Origin: Pseudo-nitzschia pungens
Taxonomy: Eukaryota > Bacillariophyta > Bacillariophyceae > Bacillariales > Bacillariaceae
Reading direction: 5' to 3'
Assembly (NCBI GenBank): GCA_037355855.1
Contig: CM074762.1
Location: 3,162,001 to 3,226,000 of the forward strand
DNA: 64,000 nt
The notes beneath the pieces were generated by a model. That model was not told the origin of the DNA, made no database searches, and was given only the letters and a program-made list of their open reading frames with translations. Position 1 is the first letter of the stretch, and the number at the start of each line of letters is the position of its first letter. The translations under genes were made by a program, and so were the position numbers. Positions 52,901 to 63,790 of the stretch are shown one piece after another.

Positions 52901-55900
52901 TATCATCAGGCAGAGTCTCCAATTTTGTTGCCACAAAAGCGGAAACGATTCTCCGCTCATGCCGTTACTGTCGTCGAGCGTAGCGCCATTGGAAGAACTT
53001 CGATTCTGCGAACCAGTGTTCATACTATCACCCGACTTGCTATTTCTCAAAGTTGACCGTTCCGCAGAAAAGACTGTTCGACTCAACAGCATGGGAGCAA
53101 TAACATCATGAAACTGTGACATCATCAAATTTCGGGCTAACCGGCTGGCAACTTGGCATTTATGGTCATCATCGATCCGAGGGCCTCCGTCTGGTTCACT
53201 CTTTCCTTCATAATCATCGCCGTTAAAACTTGAAGAGGATTCCACAAAATCTGGTGGAACAATTTCACACCATTCCAATATTCCCACTATGGCTCGAAAG
53301 ATCACGTGGGCACAAACGCTATCCAACGGACACTCCGATAATGCTCCAATGCAGGCTGAAATATCGTGCTCACCCTGAGATATGGAGCGCGAATTGGACA
53401 AGCTCGAGAGCAACATAGCCTTTAAAATATCTCCGCAGGATTGGCCGATGACACGGAGATACCTATTATTCATTTCGTTGCAATTGTTATTATTGCTTGG
53501 GAATTTCTTGTAGCTATCTTTCTGATTGTGGAGCTTGTACTTGAGGGTGTCTAAGAAGTATTGGACCGAAATTTGGCTTCGGACAATAAGTCCATAGGTG
53601 ATACAAACACCGCCATATCGGTCCGAGACAGCGTTTAGAATTCGCGACATGGCTGCCAGATTATTGCCCCACAGATCCCAATCAAGAGCAAATCCAAACA
53701 GAGCGGTTAACGCCAAATCGGACGTCCGTTGGATCCGCATTGAGGGATCGAGCATTTCGACGAAGTCTGCGGGCGGACCAAAGCATGCATCCAAAAAGTC
53801 CAAAACGGCGTCCACTACCAATGGAGCAATCTTGGTGGGCCCCACTGGTAACTGGTCCATAGTGGTTGTCATCATGTCGCTCGTAGCGGCTCGAGCCTTG
53901 ACTAACTCTCCGTAGGTCGAAAATTCGTCTACTCCCAGAAATTCTGCACGAACCAATGACTGCCGGAGAGCACTAGCAAATACGTGTATCGTTCCATTCT
54001 GAAGTACCTGCTCGTGCCACCGACCACCTCCGATTCGCAAAGTAGATGCCAGCGTATGAATCAGGCAGGCTGCATATTTGGCTTGGTGTGAAAATAGGGC
54101 AAACAAGTGTTGTAGGCTTTGCGTGGCCGCACCGAGTTGCAGGTTAAATCGGGTGCCAGGAGGAGGGAGACTCAAGAAGAAGGGTAGAATGATGGCACAA
54201 TCGAGAGCCTGACCATGCAAGACAAGCAAGGAAAAAAGCTTAGAAGTAGACCGGATCACATTGCGAGTATCTACAAGATCGTGAACTTTGTTCGAGATCA
54301 TGTAATCCGATAGGTTATGGTGAATAGAGCAATTGGCCCCGACAATCATCAAGGAAACGGGTGATTCTACTCCCTCCACGCTTTCTGGAAACGTTTCGGT
54401 AGAATTGTCGTCCATGGAGACTGGTGACGAGAATTGCTGGGGTGGAGTTGGCTGAACTAAACCCACCCTAGGAACGCTATGGGTTGTCCCCCGTAGTAGT
54501 GGCATTCTGCAGATGATCCTCTGTTGCGGGATGCTGCATTGAGTTTGATGCCCATTGCTATTGTTGGTGCCGCTGTAAAAGTTGACTTTGGACTCGACGG
54601 CGGACCCCCAAAGAATGCACGATGCTGCCAATTGTTGGACTCGCAAAGACTGTCCGTGGACAACGAGTGGGATTCCGACGTTCGGTCCTTCTAACGACGC
54701 CCCCTTCGACCAATTGGCAACGGGCGGCATTCGCGGGAGCCCCCCATGAGCTTGTAATGCCATATTCGGTCCGGCCTGTGCCAAGAGTGCCTGGACGGTC
54801 GGCGTGAACGCCTCATTGGCCAACAAGAAACTAGATAAATGCAATCGAAGTTCGTGGCGGGGATTGGATCTGGCGAGAGCATCCTTCTGAAGATCACTAG
54901 CTTTTTTGAAGCAGTCATTTTCGGATCGAGTGCACAATATCTCGCAGCCACCATCGCACACGTTTCGAAACAAATTGTTGCATTCCATAATGCCGTTGAG
55001 GGCGGCTTGTTGTCCTGTATCTCCAACCATCCAACTGCTGGTGCCTCCTCCCCCGAGTTGTGGATAGGCGAGCTCCCCATCGGCCAGAGTTTTGCCATTG
55101 ACACAGACCTTCCACTGTGGACGTTTAAGATAGGGAAAGACGTGCGTGATGCCAATCATGGCCCATTCGTTTTCTATCAGTTCCAGTGGTGCCGTGACGA
55201 ATGGAGGCGGATCGAATGATTCTGAAGAAAACATCAGCGGGGATGTCTTAGAAGTTTTCGGGTCCGTGAGATTTCCGTCAGGCAGAGAATATGCGGTCAG
55301 TGTGGCAATCACTTTGCGATGCTTTTGCCGTTGTGGTTTGGAGCTATCCGGGGTCTGATGCTGTTTACCAGTAATCTCGGTATCGTTTTGATTGAAGTCT
55401 TCTTTCATTTCGTTATCGCCGTCATCGCAGCTCTCGATGGCCCGCCACTCTCCTATCGAGACGGCGACACCTGTTGAACAGGTATCGTCCTCGTCGGTTG
55501 TTCCAAATCGGTAGAGGAGACGTTTTCTTCTGGTCAAGCGATTGGCGTCGTCTTCAGCAACTGTGGTCATTGTCTCGTACGCGGCGCCGATTCTTGGTCG
55601 AACCCATAACAAAAGCGTGTAAGACTTTCGAAAATGAACATTCCATTCCAAAGGGGGAAGGATTCCTTCGGTGATTGTTTTGTCGTTCCTTTTATCGTTG
55701 CCTCCTGAAAAGCTCCAGAAGCCATCAATTTCATCCAAGAAAGGTCGGATCTTTTGGGCCCTCTCGAATTTCTCGTGCACGTCCAGGTCTGGGTCAAGAT
55801 ACGAGCCAGTCAATTCATCCGAAAAATACTGCGGTAGAGACTTTGGGACTGGATCAGATCCATTGCTGCTGCTTCCATAATCGTTGCCGGGACTGTTTTT

Positions 55901-56032
55901 CACTGTCGTGGATGGTGGCGTCATCGTTTCTTTCGGTCCGTTAGAATCCGTCGGCGAGGTTCCAGCGTCTTTGCAAGTACGCTCCTTTGATCCTTCACCG
56001 TGGTTATCATTTTCTTTCAATGGTGATGGCAT
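46958..56032 (-). CDS. giant BEACH protein (PH-BEACH-WD40), neurobeachin/LYST-like
   Basis: Scaffold protein of membrane trafficking and lysosome/vacuole biology. Single uninterrupted ORF of 3,024 residues from the ATG at 56032 (MPSPLKENDN); the TTG upstream is not a start. Near residue 120 a ConA-like domain begins (FRKSYTLLLWVRPR). The central 1,700 residues are helical and weakly conserved with acidic, Ser-rich linkers. A PH-like module lies at about 2030-2160 (KCSMVLTSTHLILEYD). The BEACH domain spans about 2195-2480 and has PIMPWVLSNYHSEEIPDL, RYRDLSKPMG-type (NYRDLSKPMGALN), PPFMYGSHYSTNAGVVLHFL and TPEWYCNPSFLKN. WD40 repeats occupy about 2600-2950 (IVGSSDGTASIWRF, TPDGTTVLVCSGRGV). 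The C-terminus is Lys-rich (GMFGKKKK). No intron in 9 kb. Which BEACH subclass it belongs to cannot be settled here. Confidence 0.95.
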   Translation of the reverse strand: MPSPLKENDNHGEGSKERTCKDAGTSPTDSNGPKETMTPPSTTVKNSPGNDYGSSSNGSDPVPKSLPQYFSDELTGSYLDPDLDVHEKFERAQKIRPFLDEIDGFWSFSGGNDKRNDKTITEGILPPLEWNVHFRKSYTLLLWVRPRIGAAYETMTTVAEDDANRLTRRKRLLYRFGTTDEDDTCSTGVAVSIGEWRAIESCDDGDNEMKEDFNQNDTEITGKQHQTPDSSKPQRQKHRKVIATLTAYSLPDGNLTDPKTSKTSPLMFSSESFDPPPFVTAPLELIENEWAMIGITHVFPYLKRPQWKVCVNGKTLADGELAYPQLGGGGTSSWMVGDTGQQAALNGIMECNNLFRNVCDGGCEILCTRSENDCFKKASDLQKDALARSNPRHELRLHLSSFLLANEAFTPTVQALLAQAGPNMALQAHGGLPRMPPVANWSKGASLEGPNVGIPLVVHGQSLRVQQLAASCILWGSAVESKVNFYSGTNNSNGHQTQCSIPQQRIICRMPLLRGTTHSVPRVGLVQPTPPQQFSSPVSMDDNSTETFPESVEGVESPVSLMIVGANCSIHHNLSDYMISNKVHDLVDTRNVIRSTSKLFSLLVLHGQALDCAIILPFFLSLPPPGTRFNLQLGAATQSLQHLFALFSHQAKYAACLIHTLASTLRIGGGRWHEQVLQNGTIHVFASALRQSLVRAEFLGVDEFSTYGELVKARAATSDMMTTTMDQLPVGPTKIAPLVVDAVLDFLDACFGPPADFVEMLDPSMRIQRTSDLALTALFGFALDWDLWGNNLAAMSRILNAVSDRYGGVCITYGLIVRSQISVQYFLDTLKYKLHNQKDSYKKFPSNNNNCNEMNNRYLRVIGQSCGDILKAMLLSSLSNSRSISQGEHDISACIGALSECPLDSVCAHVIFRAIVGILEWCEIVPPDFVESSSSFNGDDYEGKSEPDGGPRIDDDHKCQVASRLARNLMMSQFHDVIAPMLLSRTVFSAERSTLRNSKSGDSMNTGSQNRSSSNGATLDDSNGMSGESFPLLWQQNWRLCLMIFAWISSIAGPEGNTASKSLGSLLLASGLAGSLEGVLEHAGNTYCGNLFLPDPSMAMTVASSLRNDGWSYSDLLSDRLSVMMPLLPSLVISIVSKVDDTFPHGSSNSNAIPIPSEKSLRKLTELVTAVGGAFYRVFGGLTQSTGAQRTKNVKGKQEDDSVETRAAKLYLSYFLVVAMTLEQSIMILKNISGEEESAVTILKAPTMIHKGADDGTWVEVSSPVNESSLSDGSVSMPPDGIGKGVDGMKATLSILESCQTSILTTFSELICNSMKVEGGEASTKLWRNVLGSLSEVESYYRVTKKENTSENDYDPRTKNVLCRVIAMVLMKCLKREHQWELWSLPLSSAISRLCLLVEEKELLCFPLNAEKRYSSDQILLICAFLHVLKYGRDSTGWCQLILPTPPVPQQEESMGTQSGSRGNESAVSAAKIMLPILQPTFRVILECIGHLKSNTLISIPKESPLQGSYAKGDEDENTVDLLAHVGKELRHSLMAAIVGLAFATARDIALYAMANLRRYIETHKNANDERAVELITSLVCMVAEEVRVRYEGEHRRRETALMDAYDDQDEAAAADSIAIEKLILGNAIVSPSGTNSEQTEEITFGADTEHNSHQVPADFLLLNEGLSNGGSSTLNRAKMEWSKYEGFCVALEACSGADGTPIDHEKKDLKASAEMVLTTLSPFLDAWDEYAAVDAVDTELVKLFDLTLTSMSSDDLSKREFLPELDVFRLEGSESAADAMTTFIELSAAEKSRTMEVTEVFLPNHRSSCTAFMERFCWPRYMGMVKKDDVDNFWERGIADGNRDVRSRIVSIPCEPQFRRFIPKYLDHSSNMDSHSKSTSQASPEKPASDPYEDGNIDAFTKSLIESGHLEILDITKMEINEEENPALELPSSDILDDDFAEAPLEISRPDEHEKEAEKSDKQAVTDESSSSDTYGKIEEEKSAFDKTQVGSMHFNITASAFASPPDNSSSTLGLMHSAAAGLIEKHVENCLHVKTEGTRKCSMVLTSTHLILEYDIDSEGLYEGEMMAATEEAERQRMIEESRGGGVADEEKIHDDIEKRHKTTAALRPKSIRWNLSELSHVYLRRYRLRDSSIELFFIPSGGASFGGYGLCSPSTSLFLDFGPGYEGNSRRDDAAFAIMKRAPPQAIKQWPDHSAQFLHDSLSRLTLGWVEGRITNFDYLLHLNILAGRSYNDTCQYPIMPWVLSNYHSEEIPDLTNPDNYRDLSKPMGALNPSRLEDFIERFNTFADPSIPPFMYGSHYSTNAGVVLHFLVRLHPFAGLHRQLQGGHFDVADRLFSSVPRTWEMCTGSSAAEVKELTPEWYCNPSFLKNLNKFRLGTSQDGELIGDVVLPPWAKGSPEKFIEVMRNALESDVCSAMLPDWIDLIFGRKQQGPEAIAAHNVFFYLTYYGSVDVAAIEDEGLRQATELQIAHFGQCPMQLFVRPHVRRVQFVNKKRLTFYQITSAYTFGIEGLKKKSNGEDNDEEESLNSSKAHLTFGKPLYLPFFSAPMSHWIHLDAPPPGPHSPLISVRLAGTDRCLAVDAQGVFHYFRWAWKAGDSTEIPGFGSDAKFPLDNGCFIAQRELPRFRTVPRLVHKPSHHETNRFPAVAISKTLFAGISVLLVLSDGDGRGGLAMQLVDPAKGVVRGEVVVTSIHTSRIQCIATDPIGSSAGHGGVGGELAIVGSSDGTASIWRFMSSHYLPLRPRVFLSGHCSCPIHAVGLNAAINVAVTVSENRMCLYSIGNGNVIRIINPPTDTLDLPEGTEMTTTFAKSGAVAISVQGFVVAVCETRFKNPALRSVVTLHLFSLEGFSIGSKPLESWRGIPNKIVATPDGTTVLVCSGRGVTVHRVSAITPLEFIDEWQVADSDEFTSATRALDIDLGPSLNRPVIAAAACTNGTLRLHALAGISAYSERHKKGSLSQSVGSLMAGPARHFKNVFGKASNASGKAADVGKDISKEITSDVKERGVTGFLGGMFGKKKK

Positions 56033-57420
56033 CGTGTTGATCGTCAAATAGGAACTTGCTGTTCCCCGACGTGTGTATCTTTTGTGATGACAACAATTTA
56101 ACTCGACTTGTACATATCAGCTCGACTCGACAATCGTTCGTTTTTGGTTACCGCAGTTTTTGTCCCTTCAAACCACATACAGTTGGCGATTTCAGACCTG
56201 TTTTGGGTAAGGATCTTAATCGGGTGATAGCCCTCTGGGATTTAGTTGGATTACTAGTTTGTGTGTGGACGTGCCTTATGAAGCAAGCACTGATTTCGAC
56301 TATCAGCCTGGGACACTACGTTATTTTCAGGCTATTTACAAAACATACGGTACTCATGTTGATCTTATGAGAGAAGAGTCATCTTTGCGAAGGGTTCGTT
56401 CATCTCTTGCGCCTTTCACGGTTCACGGTTTATCGCGTCGTACGAGTATTATGTACAAACATATATGATGTATCTAAAAATAATAGGTATGAATATGGTA
56501 CAGAATTTAAACCAAGGGTACCATACTACCGTACGTAAACCTTATTCAATACGCATAGCTGAGCTACCGGTAGCCTACTCGTAGTCAGAAAGTCGACGAT
56601 GGTTGCTGTGGGTCATACTGGTTGTAGCTTGCTTTTAAAATAATGAAAGATATCAACAAAGAGAAGTGTATCACTTTAGTATATCCCAGCTTCAAGTTGA
56701 TCAGTGGTTGCTGAATGCAGTCTGCAAGTCGCCAACTGAAACTCCTAGAGTAGTACTAGTACTAACAGTACAGAACTCAGGAGGAGGAGCAGCATAAGTT
56801 GGATTTCCGAAGGAGCCTGAGATGTAAACTCGACCAGCTCAAAATAAACTTCAGTCAGGTACACCACCAGCTAAGGCGTTTCGCCACCCAAGAAAGTGGA
56901 TCATGATAGTTGTATGTCCATAAATGAGACGGCAGCAAGCAAGGCGTTGGCGAAGGCTACTAGTAGCCTTTGTAGATACTAGGGTCTACTAAAGATGAGG
57001 ACTTTTGCCCTATGAAGCAGATCCCACAGATTGAAAACTGATCGAGAAAAAAATGCAGTTACTGGTTTGAGCGAAGAGGAAGTCTGCAATGGATTTGCGC
57101 GAGGAGCTTCCTGCAAGTCACCTTACCAATTGTTTAAAAGGATTTCGTGCAATCTTTGTTCCTGCGTTCTCATTTTTCTTTTTCCTCGGATAAAAAATAA
57201 GAGATTCTCTTGTCAACGAGCCACACACCGGGATAATCAAATTTAATCTCTTATCGTCTATATCTATCAACAGTCACGCGTTCCGAACAAGTGTTTCCGC
57301 AGTACCCAACTATCAATGGTATTAGTACAATTGGGAGGCAAAGGCAACCGAATTGCGACCCACAGACACCCCAAGAAGGTAGAGATTCGTTGCTATTCGT
57401 TCGTCTTCCGATCCTTCGTT
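56033..57420. other. intergenic region, no gene recognised
   Basis: Upstream of the BEACH gene and downstream of ATG13. Short ORFs only; includes TACCATACTACCGTACG-like words near 56520 and CTACTAGTAGCC near 56958. Nothing else supported. Confidence 0.55.
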
Positions 57421-60400
57421 TCAACCTCCCGATCCCACGCTGGCCGTCAGCGGTGCAGGGGCAGCATTTACACCAGAGGTAGCCATGAGGCTCGCACCAA
57501 ACGATTTAAAATCGGCTAGTTGATCCGCCAATGAATCGACTGCATTGTCGTCGCTCAGGTTGTTGTTGTTGTTGGAAAGCGGGTGCATCGTGTTCTGCGA
57601 CTGTGCCTGCACACTGGTATCCGGAACAGCAGTGTTGTGCTTGCTTTTGTTTTCAAACATAGTCAAGCGTTTGGGCGCCGCCATGCCCATCGAAGCGACC
57701 AGGGAGGCTTGTAGAGACGACATTGAAGCGGACGAAGCCGGAGCACCAGCCTGTTGACCGGGAGCTACGGCAGACGAGGAAATTCCATCGACGGCAAACG
57801 GCATGTCCTCCGCGTCCAAGGAGAGGCCTCCGGCGTAGTCGGGGTTGTGATACAGGTGGTGGTCACTGCCTCCAAAAATGTCTCCGGCAGTCGACGACAC
57901 GGCGCCAGCCGCAGCCATGGCCGAACCGGGATCCATGGGAAGATGGTGATGGCCAAAATACTGATGGTGATCGCCATCGGCTTCGTCGGCACCTAGTGGA
58001 TGGTGGTAATGGTGTTGATAAAAATCGTGGATATAGGTCGTTGCGGCCGCCATGCTGGCATTTTCTTCGGCCTGCAGATAGGACGAGAGTCCGTCTCGCT
58101 GGTTGGAGGATCCCCCTCCAATTCCGTCAAAGGGACTGGAATGCAAGAGGTCCAGCGATGGTTTGTGGTCGTTCTCGCTGGCAGGGGGTGGTCCGATTGC
58201 TCCGTCGGAGCCGGGGGCTGTTCCAGAGGGCCGCAGAGCGCTCGCAGCAGCAGTGGTTGCCACCGATTTTGGGGTAGACTCCATGGGCGCGTGTCCCGAA
58301 AATCCCAGGGGTCGCACAAAGGGAGGAGTCACCGACACTCCTCCCCCGGTGGGAGTCGTGCCGGCAGGAGCCATCGACGGAGCCCGGGCCGGCGGAATCA
58401 GGCCACCTCCGAGGTAGCTGCCCAGAGACGGCGTTCCGCTCAGCAGATACCCCGGCGGGGTAGTCCCCAGAGTGCTGCCAACAGAGGGCGTGGACGGTCC
58501 ACGAAAGGACGACGAGTATTGCGGCGTTGGGGAGGATTCGTCGTAGGCCTGGTGATTGTAGGCGTAGCCGTATTCTCCCACACCCGTGGTGGACGGCGGA
58601 GCGTTGTGCAGCGCGGCCCGTCGTTTTTCCGACGCGGCAATTTCTTCTCGTGTCGGTTGTTGTTGCTGCTTCTCCGGGTGACCGGAATTCGATGTTTCCT
58701 TGTGATTCGCGGTCAACAGAGCCAGCGACAGCGCGCTCAGGTTCTTGCCTCCGCCGATGCCACCCTGGGAAGGACTTTTTTCGGCGGCGGGGGCCGGAGC
58801 GGTGATTTTGGAGTGCAGAGAAACCTGCTCCGTGCTCGGTGTGTATTCCGTCGTGTGCCGCCTCCGAAAATCCGTGCCGGGGTGATAGGACCTCGGTTCC
58901 AAAGCCTGAAGCTCCTTGGTGTCGTTTTGGTTTTGGTGGTGCATGATTCCAGGATGTTGCAGTGGATGGTGGTGGCTCTCGACGGGGGACGAGTGCGACC
59001 GGCGATACCCCCGGAGCCCCCGGCCGGGAGCCGACCGTGCCACAGCGTGCTGAGGCCGCGAGGGAGAGGTGGTAGTCGGCGGCGTGCTGCTGTAGGCTGT
59101 ATATTGTTGTTGTTGCTGCTGCTGCTGTTGCGAGCTTGGCGCGACGCGCATCGGAATGGATCGACTGGCAGTTGCCGATACTGTGTTCGTATTCATGTTG
59201 TTCGTGTTGTAGTTGTTGGTCGTCTGAAAGGAAAGTGGTTGCTGCAATAGTTCGCGCGCGGCTCGTTCTCGTTGTTCCTCGAGCGCCACTAGCTTGCGGA
59301 CGGTTTCCCTCGGTGCCATGTAGACCTTCCAGCCCACGACTCCGTAGGGAGTGGGAACTCCTCCCGGAGTTGTTGGAGCGCTGTCGAATCCCTGCTGCAA
59401 GAGACCACTGACGTCGTCCTGTCCCTCGCTGACAACGTAAATGCAGAATCCAATGGTGTTGCCACTGTTGCTGCCGTTGGATTGGGATCGCCGCCGCAGG
59501 GCCTGGGCCTGGAGCAACCGAGAGTGGCAGTAGAGGGTCCGCAGCCAAACGGTAATGTTTTTGCACACAGTCCGCAGGTGTACGATGGGATCGACATTGT
59601 GCGTAGGGTGGTGCTGCATCACGTTCATCGGCATCCCATTATGGGTGGTGGTCGGTGCGTATTCGAGGCACCATCGCTCGAGGAGTTCTCGTTCTCCTCC
59701 GGGTGATTGGTCGTGCGGATTGGCGTTTGTGCTGGTCTTCGTCGGTGGGTGCTGGTAGTACACATCCAACCGCAGCGGAACGTGCATGGTTCTCTTCCAT
59801 CGTTGCAGAATGGATCTGGAATGGGTATGGTATAATTCGATTCGATTCGATTCGATTCGATTGGAGTTGTATTTTTTTGTTTCGATTTCAATTGATGTTG
59901 CACGTTTGGATGTTGAACGGTATTGGATTCGATTCAGTAGGAAGTGATAAATTGGGGATGCGACATTGACGGAAGGATTCAAGAAAGTATCCCGTCACAA
60001 GCATCATGAAGTGAAATCCGCAAACAAGAAACATAGCAGTGAGCAGAAATATATTGGTGAATTGCGTTAGACATTGGGGCAACGACTTAGTGCCACGAGT
60101 TGCACTTCCTCGCACGAATCCTTGGCCACGTCGTGTCACGCATGCATGCCATAACATGCCACAAGCGGTACCTACCGGACACTCTGGACCTCCGGAATGA
60201 GCAGATTGAACCTCCCGCTTCCGGTGGACGGCGAGGGCGAACCGCTTCCGCTGCTTCCCTCGCCGATCCAGCAACGGCTCGCTACGACGATTTCGGCAGC
60301 CTTGGCGATCGCTTCAAAGACGACCTGATCGCACTGGGCCCGGGGACCCGACGACGTGGTGGCGTTGGTTGTGGTTGTCGCGGGTGCATGCTGCTGATAT

Positions 60401-60486
60401 TGTTGTTGCTGCAGCAACTGCTGCTGCTGCTGTGAGAAGGGGTAACCCCCGGCTCCATTGGGAGGAGAATTCAGCATGCCGTCCAT
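57421..60486 (-). CDS. ATG13: autophagy protein 13 homologue (HORMA-type ATG13)
   Basis: Subunit of the ATG1/ULK kinase complex that starts autophagosome formation. Exons are 60486-60176 and 59815-57421 (GTAGGT...CCAG intron), product 901 residues. The splice joins FNLLIPEVQSV to RSILQRWKRTMHVPL, rebuilding the ATG13 HORMA core. Around it are QVVFEAIAKAAEIVVASR, LLERWCLEYAP, VHLRTVCKNITVWLRTLYCH and GFCIYVVSEG, all in the first 250 residues. The rest is disordered: poly-Gln tracts (one near the start, another at about 59106-59130), Ser/Pro/Gly/His-rich sequence and SLGTTPPGYLLSGTPSLGS, which resembles the region bound by partners in other ATG13 proteins. The ORF also runs open into the intron, but that reading has no conserved features. 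Identity rests on the HORMA part; the tail is not informative. Confidence 0.85.
59834..59861. repeat. (ATTCG)n pentanucleotide repeat in the ATG13 intron
   Basis: Five to six consecutive GATTC units within the intron, close to the acceptor site. Confidence 0.88.
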
Positions 60487-61796
60487 ACCGGTCTATTGGA
60501 GTGATTCGAAGCGAGTTTCTGATCTCGATGGGGAGTTACAATTGGACGGTAGGTCTTGTGTTCGGTTGTACAGATTATCAAAAGCCCAAAATGACTTTTA
60601 TTCGGTGCTGCAACGTAGTGTTGTTTGTCATCTACCGCTCTGTTCGGATGTTTAAAGCAGTGACTGAAGAGATTCCGCAGATGGTGACAGAATGCTCGAT
60701 GTTCTTCCAATCAAATAATTGTGGACCAATGTTGATGGATTGCTATCGTGTTCGGGGGAGGTAAGTTACTCGTACCGGTAACATCGAATGGAACACGAAA
60801 CGTTTCTCTGCACAATGACCAGCGGAGAAAAAGAATAGTGGCAGGTAAGTTATGATAACCTTACCTATCCTACGACGAAGCGTTGTGACTGGTGAAAGAT
60901 TTGGGAACGACGAACTTCACGAAAACGTGTAAGCCGTCCGGTTGTTTGGTTGGTAGAAACCTACGTAGAAAAACATCAGACTATTTTTTTAGCTCTTGTG
61001 CCCGTTCTTGGACTTGTACCACTTGTACGGGCAAGACTAACTGTAAGGTTACCTAAGGTTACTGGAGCCTTGAACCTACCGCATTACGGGAAGAATTCTC
61101 TGTGAATTTTGACTAGTGCACGAGCCATGAACGGTACCTGTAGAAAGATTACCGCATTGTACCGTAGCATGTGAGTGGACCTCAGTTCCGTCTTTCGATG
61201 GGGATGTCACAGAACAAATTAATGATGAACTGTAACCAAAACATTTCTTTTTTGCAATAAGCATTTCAATACATTACTGTTTTTGGGGAATATTCATACC
61301 CCGTTCGTTTCGACGTTCCCATTCGTTCTTTTCGTCACGCTACTGTAACATCACCATCATCATCAATCATCGTCAATCATCGTCAATCATGATGATGTTC
61401 TCCGATCCTCTCTTTCACATACAAGTAATACACACAGCCAATGGTAACTTACGGTATGGTACAGTAGCCGCATTAGATATGACGTACTGAAGGAGACGTT
61501 ACAAACGTGTAGTAAAAGTATCAAGGTCCCGCTCCTCTACCGCCGCAGAATGGTAAGCAAGAACCTATTGGTACTAGTAGTACTAGTATTACTAGTAGTG
61601 GTGGTGTAGTAGTTATTGATTTTCAACAAGAACAAGAACAAGAACAATGATGAGAATAACATTGTTAGCAACATGAACAAGAATACTACGTACAAAACAA
61701 GAAGGAGAAGGCAGAAAGCAAATGATAACAAAGAAATACATGCCAGAAGCATTCTACCAACTATGAGACACTTTCCATTGCTGCTTATTTTCCCAG

Positions 61797-61878
61797 CGTA
61801 GTAGTAGCACTCCATCAATGATACTACTACCGGTAGTAGTTGTAGTAGTAATAGTAGTAGTAGTAGTAGTAGTAGTAT
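61797..61878. repeat. interrupted (TAG)n microsatellite
   Basis: Runs of TAG/TAC triplets in both orientations around ACTACTACCGGTAGTAGT, so the tract can fold as a hairpin. Confidence 0.85.
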
Positions 61879-63599
61879 GTACCAAAAGTATTACTACTAT
61901 TCATGATGCATGATCTGCTCCGATCTCGTACCGTAGTAGTAAGATTACTGTACCGTACAGTTCGTACCATAGCGTACCAGTACGGTTCATACGGTTGCTA
62001 TGAGCTCCGGCATGTTTTGCTAAGGTACCGGTAGGTAAGTTACGAACCATACTCGGTATGTGTTCGAACAACATACGGTACGAACCACCAACCGTACGGT
62101 AACTTACGCATCCTTCCGTTCAAAATAATTCATCATTCTTATCGCTGTTGAGTTTGATTGATGGAGAGATGATACAGTAGTACTCGTACGTACTTTTACG
62201 GTAGGTTATTGTTGTCAGGGGTCAGCCCCCTGATTGTTGTTACCAACGCGCAGCACAACGGACAACGGACACCTTTGCGTCGTTGCCCCCACAGACACGA
62301 CCGAAGAAGCCCGCGGGTACAAGTACACAATTAGCAATAGTACGTAATACCGGTCGTGTGGTTCCAACACATCGATGTGCAACGTACCTGGTTCCGCACG
62401 ATCCAAAGAATGCGAAAACCTGGGCCCATTGGATCACTAAAAAATACTACGTACTTCGTAATACCGGTACTAGTACCGGTACAAGTAACCTTACTTCGTA
62501 ATGTACCGTACATACCGGTAGGCTACGATACTCTTGCATCTAATGGTACTTACCGTTGCATTCCTTACTAGCCTTGCTGTACCGGTATGATTCCAGTGAT
62601 TTCGATCGAATGGCTTTTGTTCCCCGGTCCGATATCCATACCCGACACGTTATGGGATTGGCGGCACGCGTGTTCTTCTTCGTTTGCCCGCGCCGGAAAT
62701 TCATTCATGCGTCTATTCCATCGCACGGATTTCAGGGTCGGACAACGCACTTTTCTTATGTGTAACGTTTGTTCTTTACTTCTTTATGACCGCAGGGCAT
62801 CGTTGGACGGAATTCGGGTGTCACCAGTGAGCAAGTCAGGAAGGTTGGTCATTACCGCGGTCGCAATCCACGAGTAATTACGGTACCAGTAAAATCTTAC
62901 GTATCGTTGGTTCGTGCGTTGCGTTGTGTGGTTCGAGACCAAACACCGTTGGGAACGAAACGAAGCAAAGAAAACACACCTCATGATTGTTTTGTACGGT
63001 AATTTACGGTACCAGTCGTACAGTCACGGGTACGAGTAATTACGAGTACAAGAAGCCTTACCGGTAACCTTTTACAAGTAACAACTTCTACTCGTAAAGG
63101 AAACGCAACGCAATCCTGTTTCGATCGCCGTTCCTGTTTCCGGTTCCGTTCCGCGCTCCGTTCCGTGCTCCGTTCCGTAGTTGATGCGCTGCTCGGTTCT
63201 TTGTTGCTCTCCTTCCGCTCGACAGACGCGGACCATACCGTAATTACTGGCTATTACTTCTTTTTTGGTGGAAGGACCACTTGACCCTTGGGTCATTCTT
63301 CTCCCAGTTACGACAAACGCAATAGCTTCCTAATACCAGTAAGGTTAGCAAACGGATACAGTAGTTACTGTAAGGTTACTGGATTCATCTCAGAATATCA
63401 TCATCGACGAGTCCTTCAGAGTTGTTTTCACATCCCACCATTGCCGACCGGATCCAACCTTCGACGAGCAACTACAGGACAATACATATTATATTAAAAT
63501 AATAGTATTATTCTGTTGGATCGAATTTGGAACCATACGTGGAAGTCTCGATTGATTCCAACCAACTTTTGCGGAATTCACTGCACCGCACCGCACTGC

Positions 63600-63700
63600 A
63601 CTTCGCTGCAATCTAGTCCAGCCCAGTCCAGTGCAGTCCAATTCGATTCAATTCGATTCGATTCAATCCAGTCCAATCTAATCTAATCCAATCCAATCCA
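63600..63700. repeat. degenerate CCAGT/CAATC/GATTC repeat
   Basis: A string of 5- to 6-bp units (CCAGTCCAGTGCAGTCCA, ATTCGATTCAATTCG, CCAATCCAATCCAA) with drifting sequence. Confidence 0.8.
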
Positions 63701-63790
63701 ACGAAAAGGAACAAGGGGATCCACTTCACGAACAAATCAAAAAAATAGTCCTACCATTCTGCCAAATGCCAACGCGATTCCGACTTCGAA

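Noticed and set aside
58000..59566. Long ORFs on both strands overlapping the ATG13 tail
   Set aside because: Arg/Gly/Ser-rich shadows of low-complexity coding sequence.
57421..59982. Unspliced 853-residue reading as the full ATG13-tail gene
   Set aside because: Its first 50 residues are intron sequence including the ATTCG repeat; splicing to the 60176 donor gives the conserved HORMA start.
61797..61878. CRISPR-like array
   Set aside because: Simple triplet repeats without unique spacers of regular length, in a eukaryotic genome.
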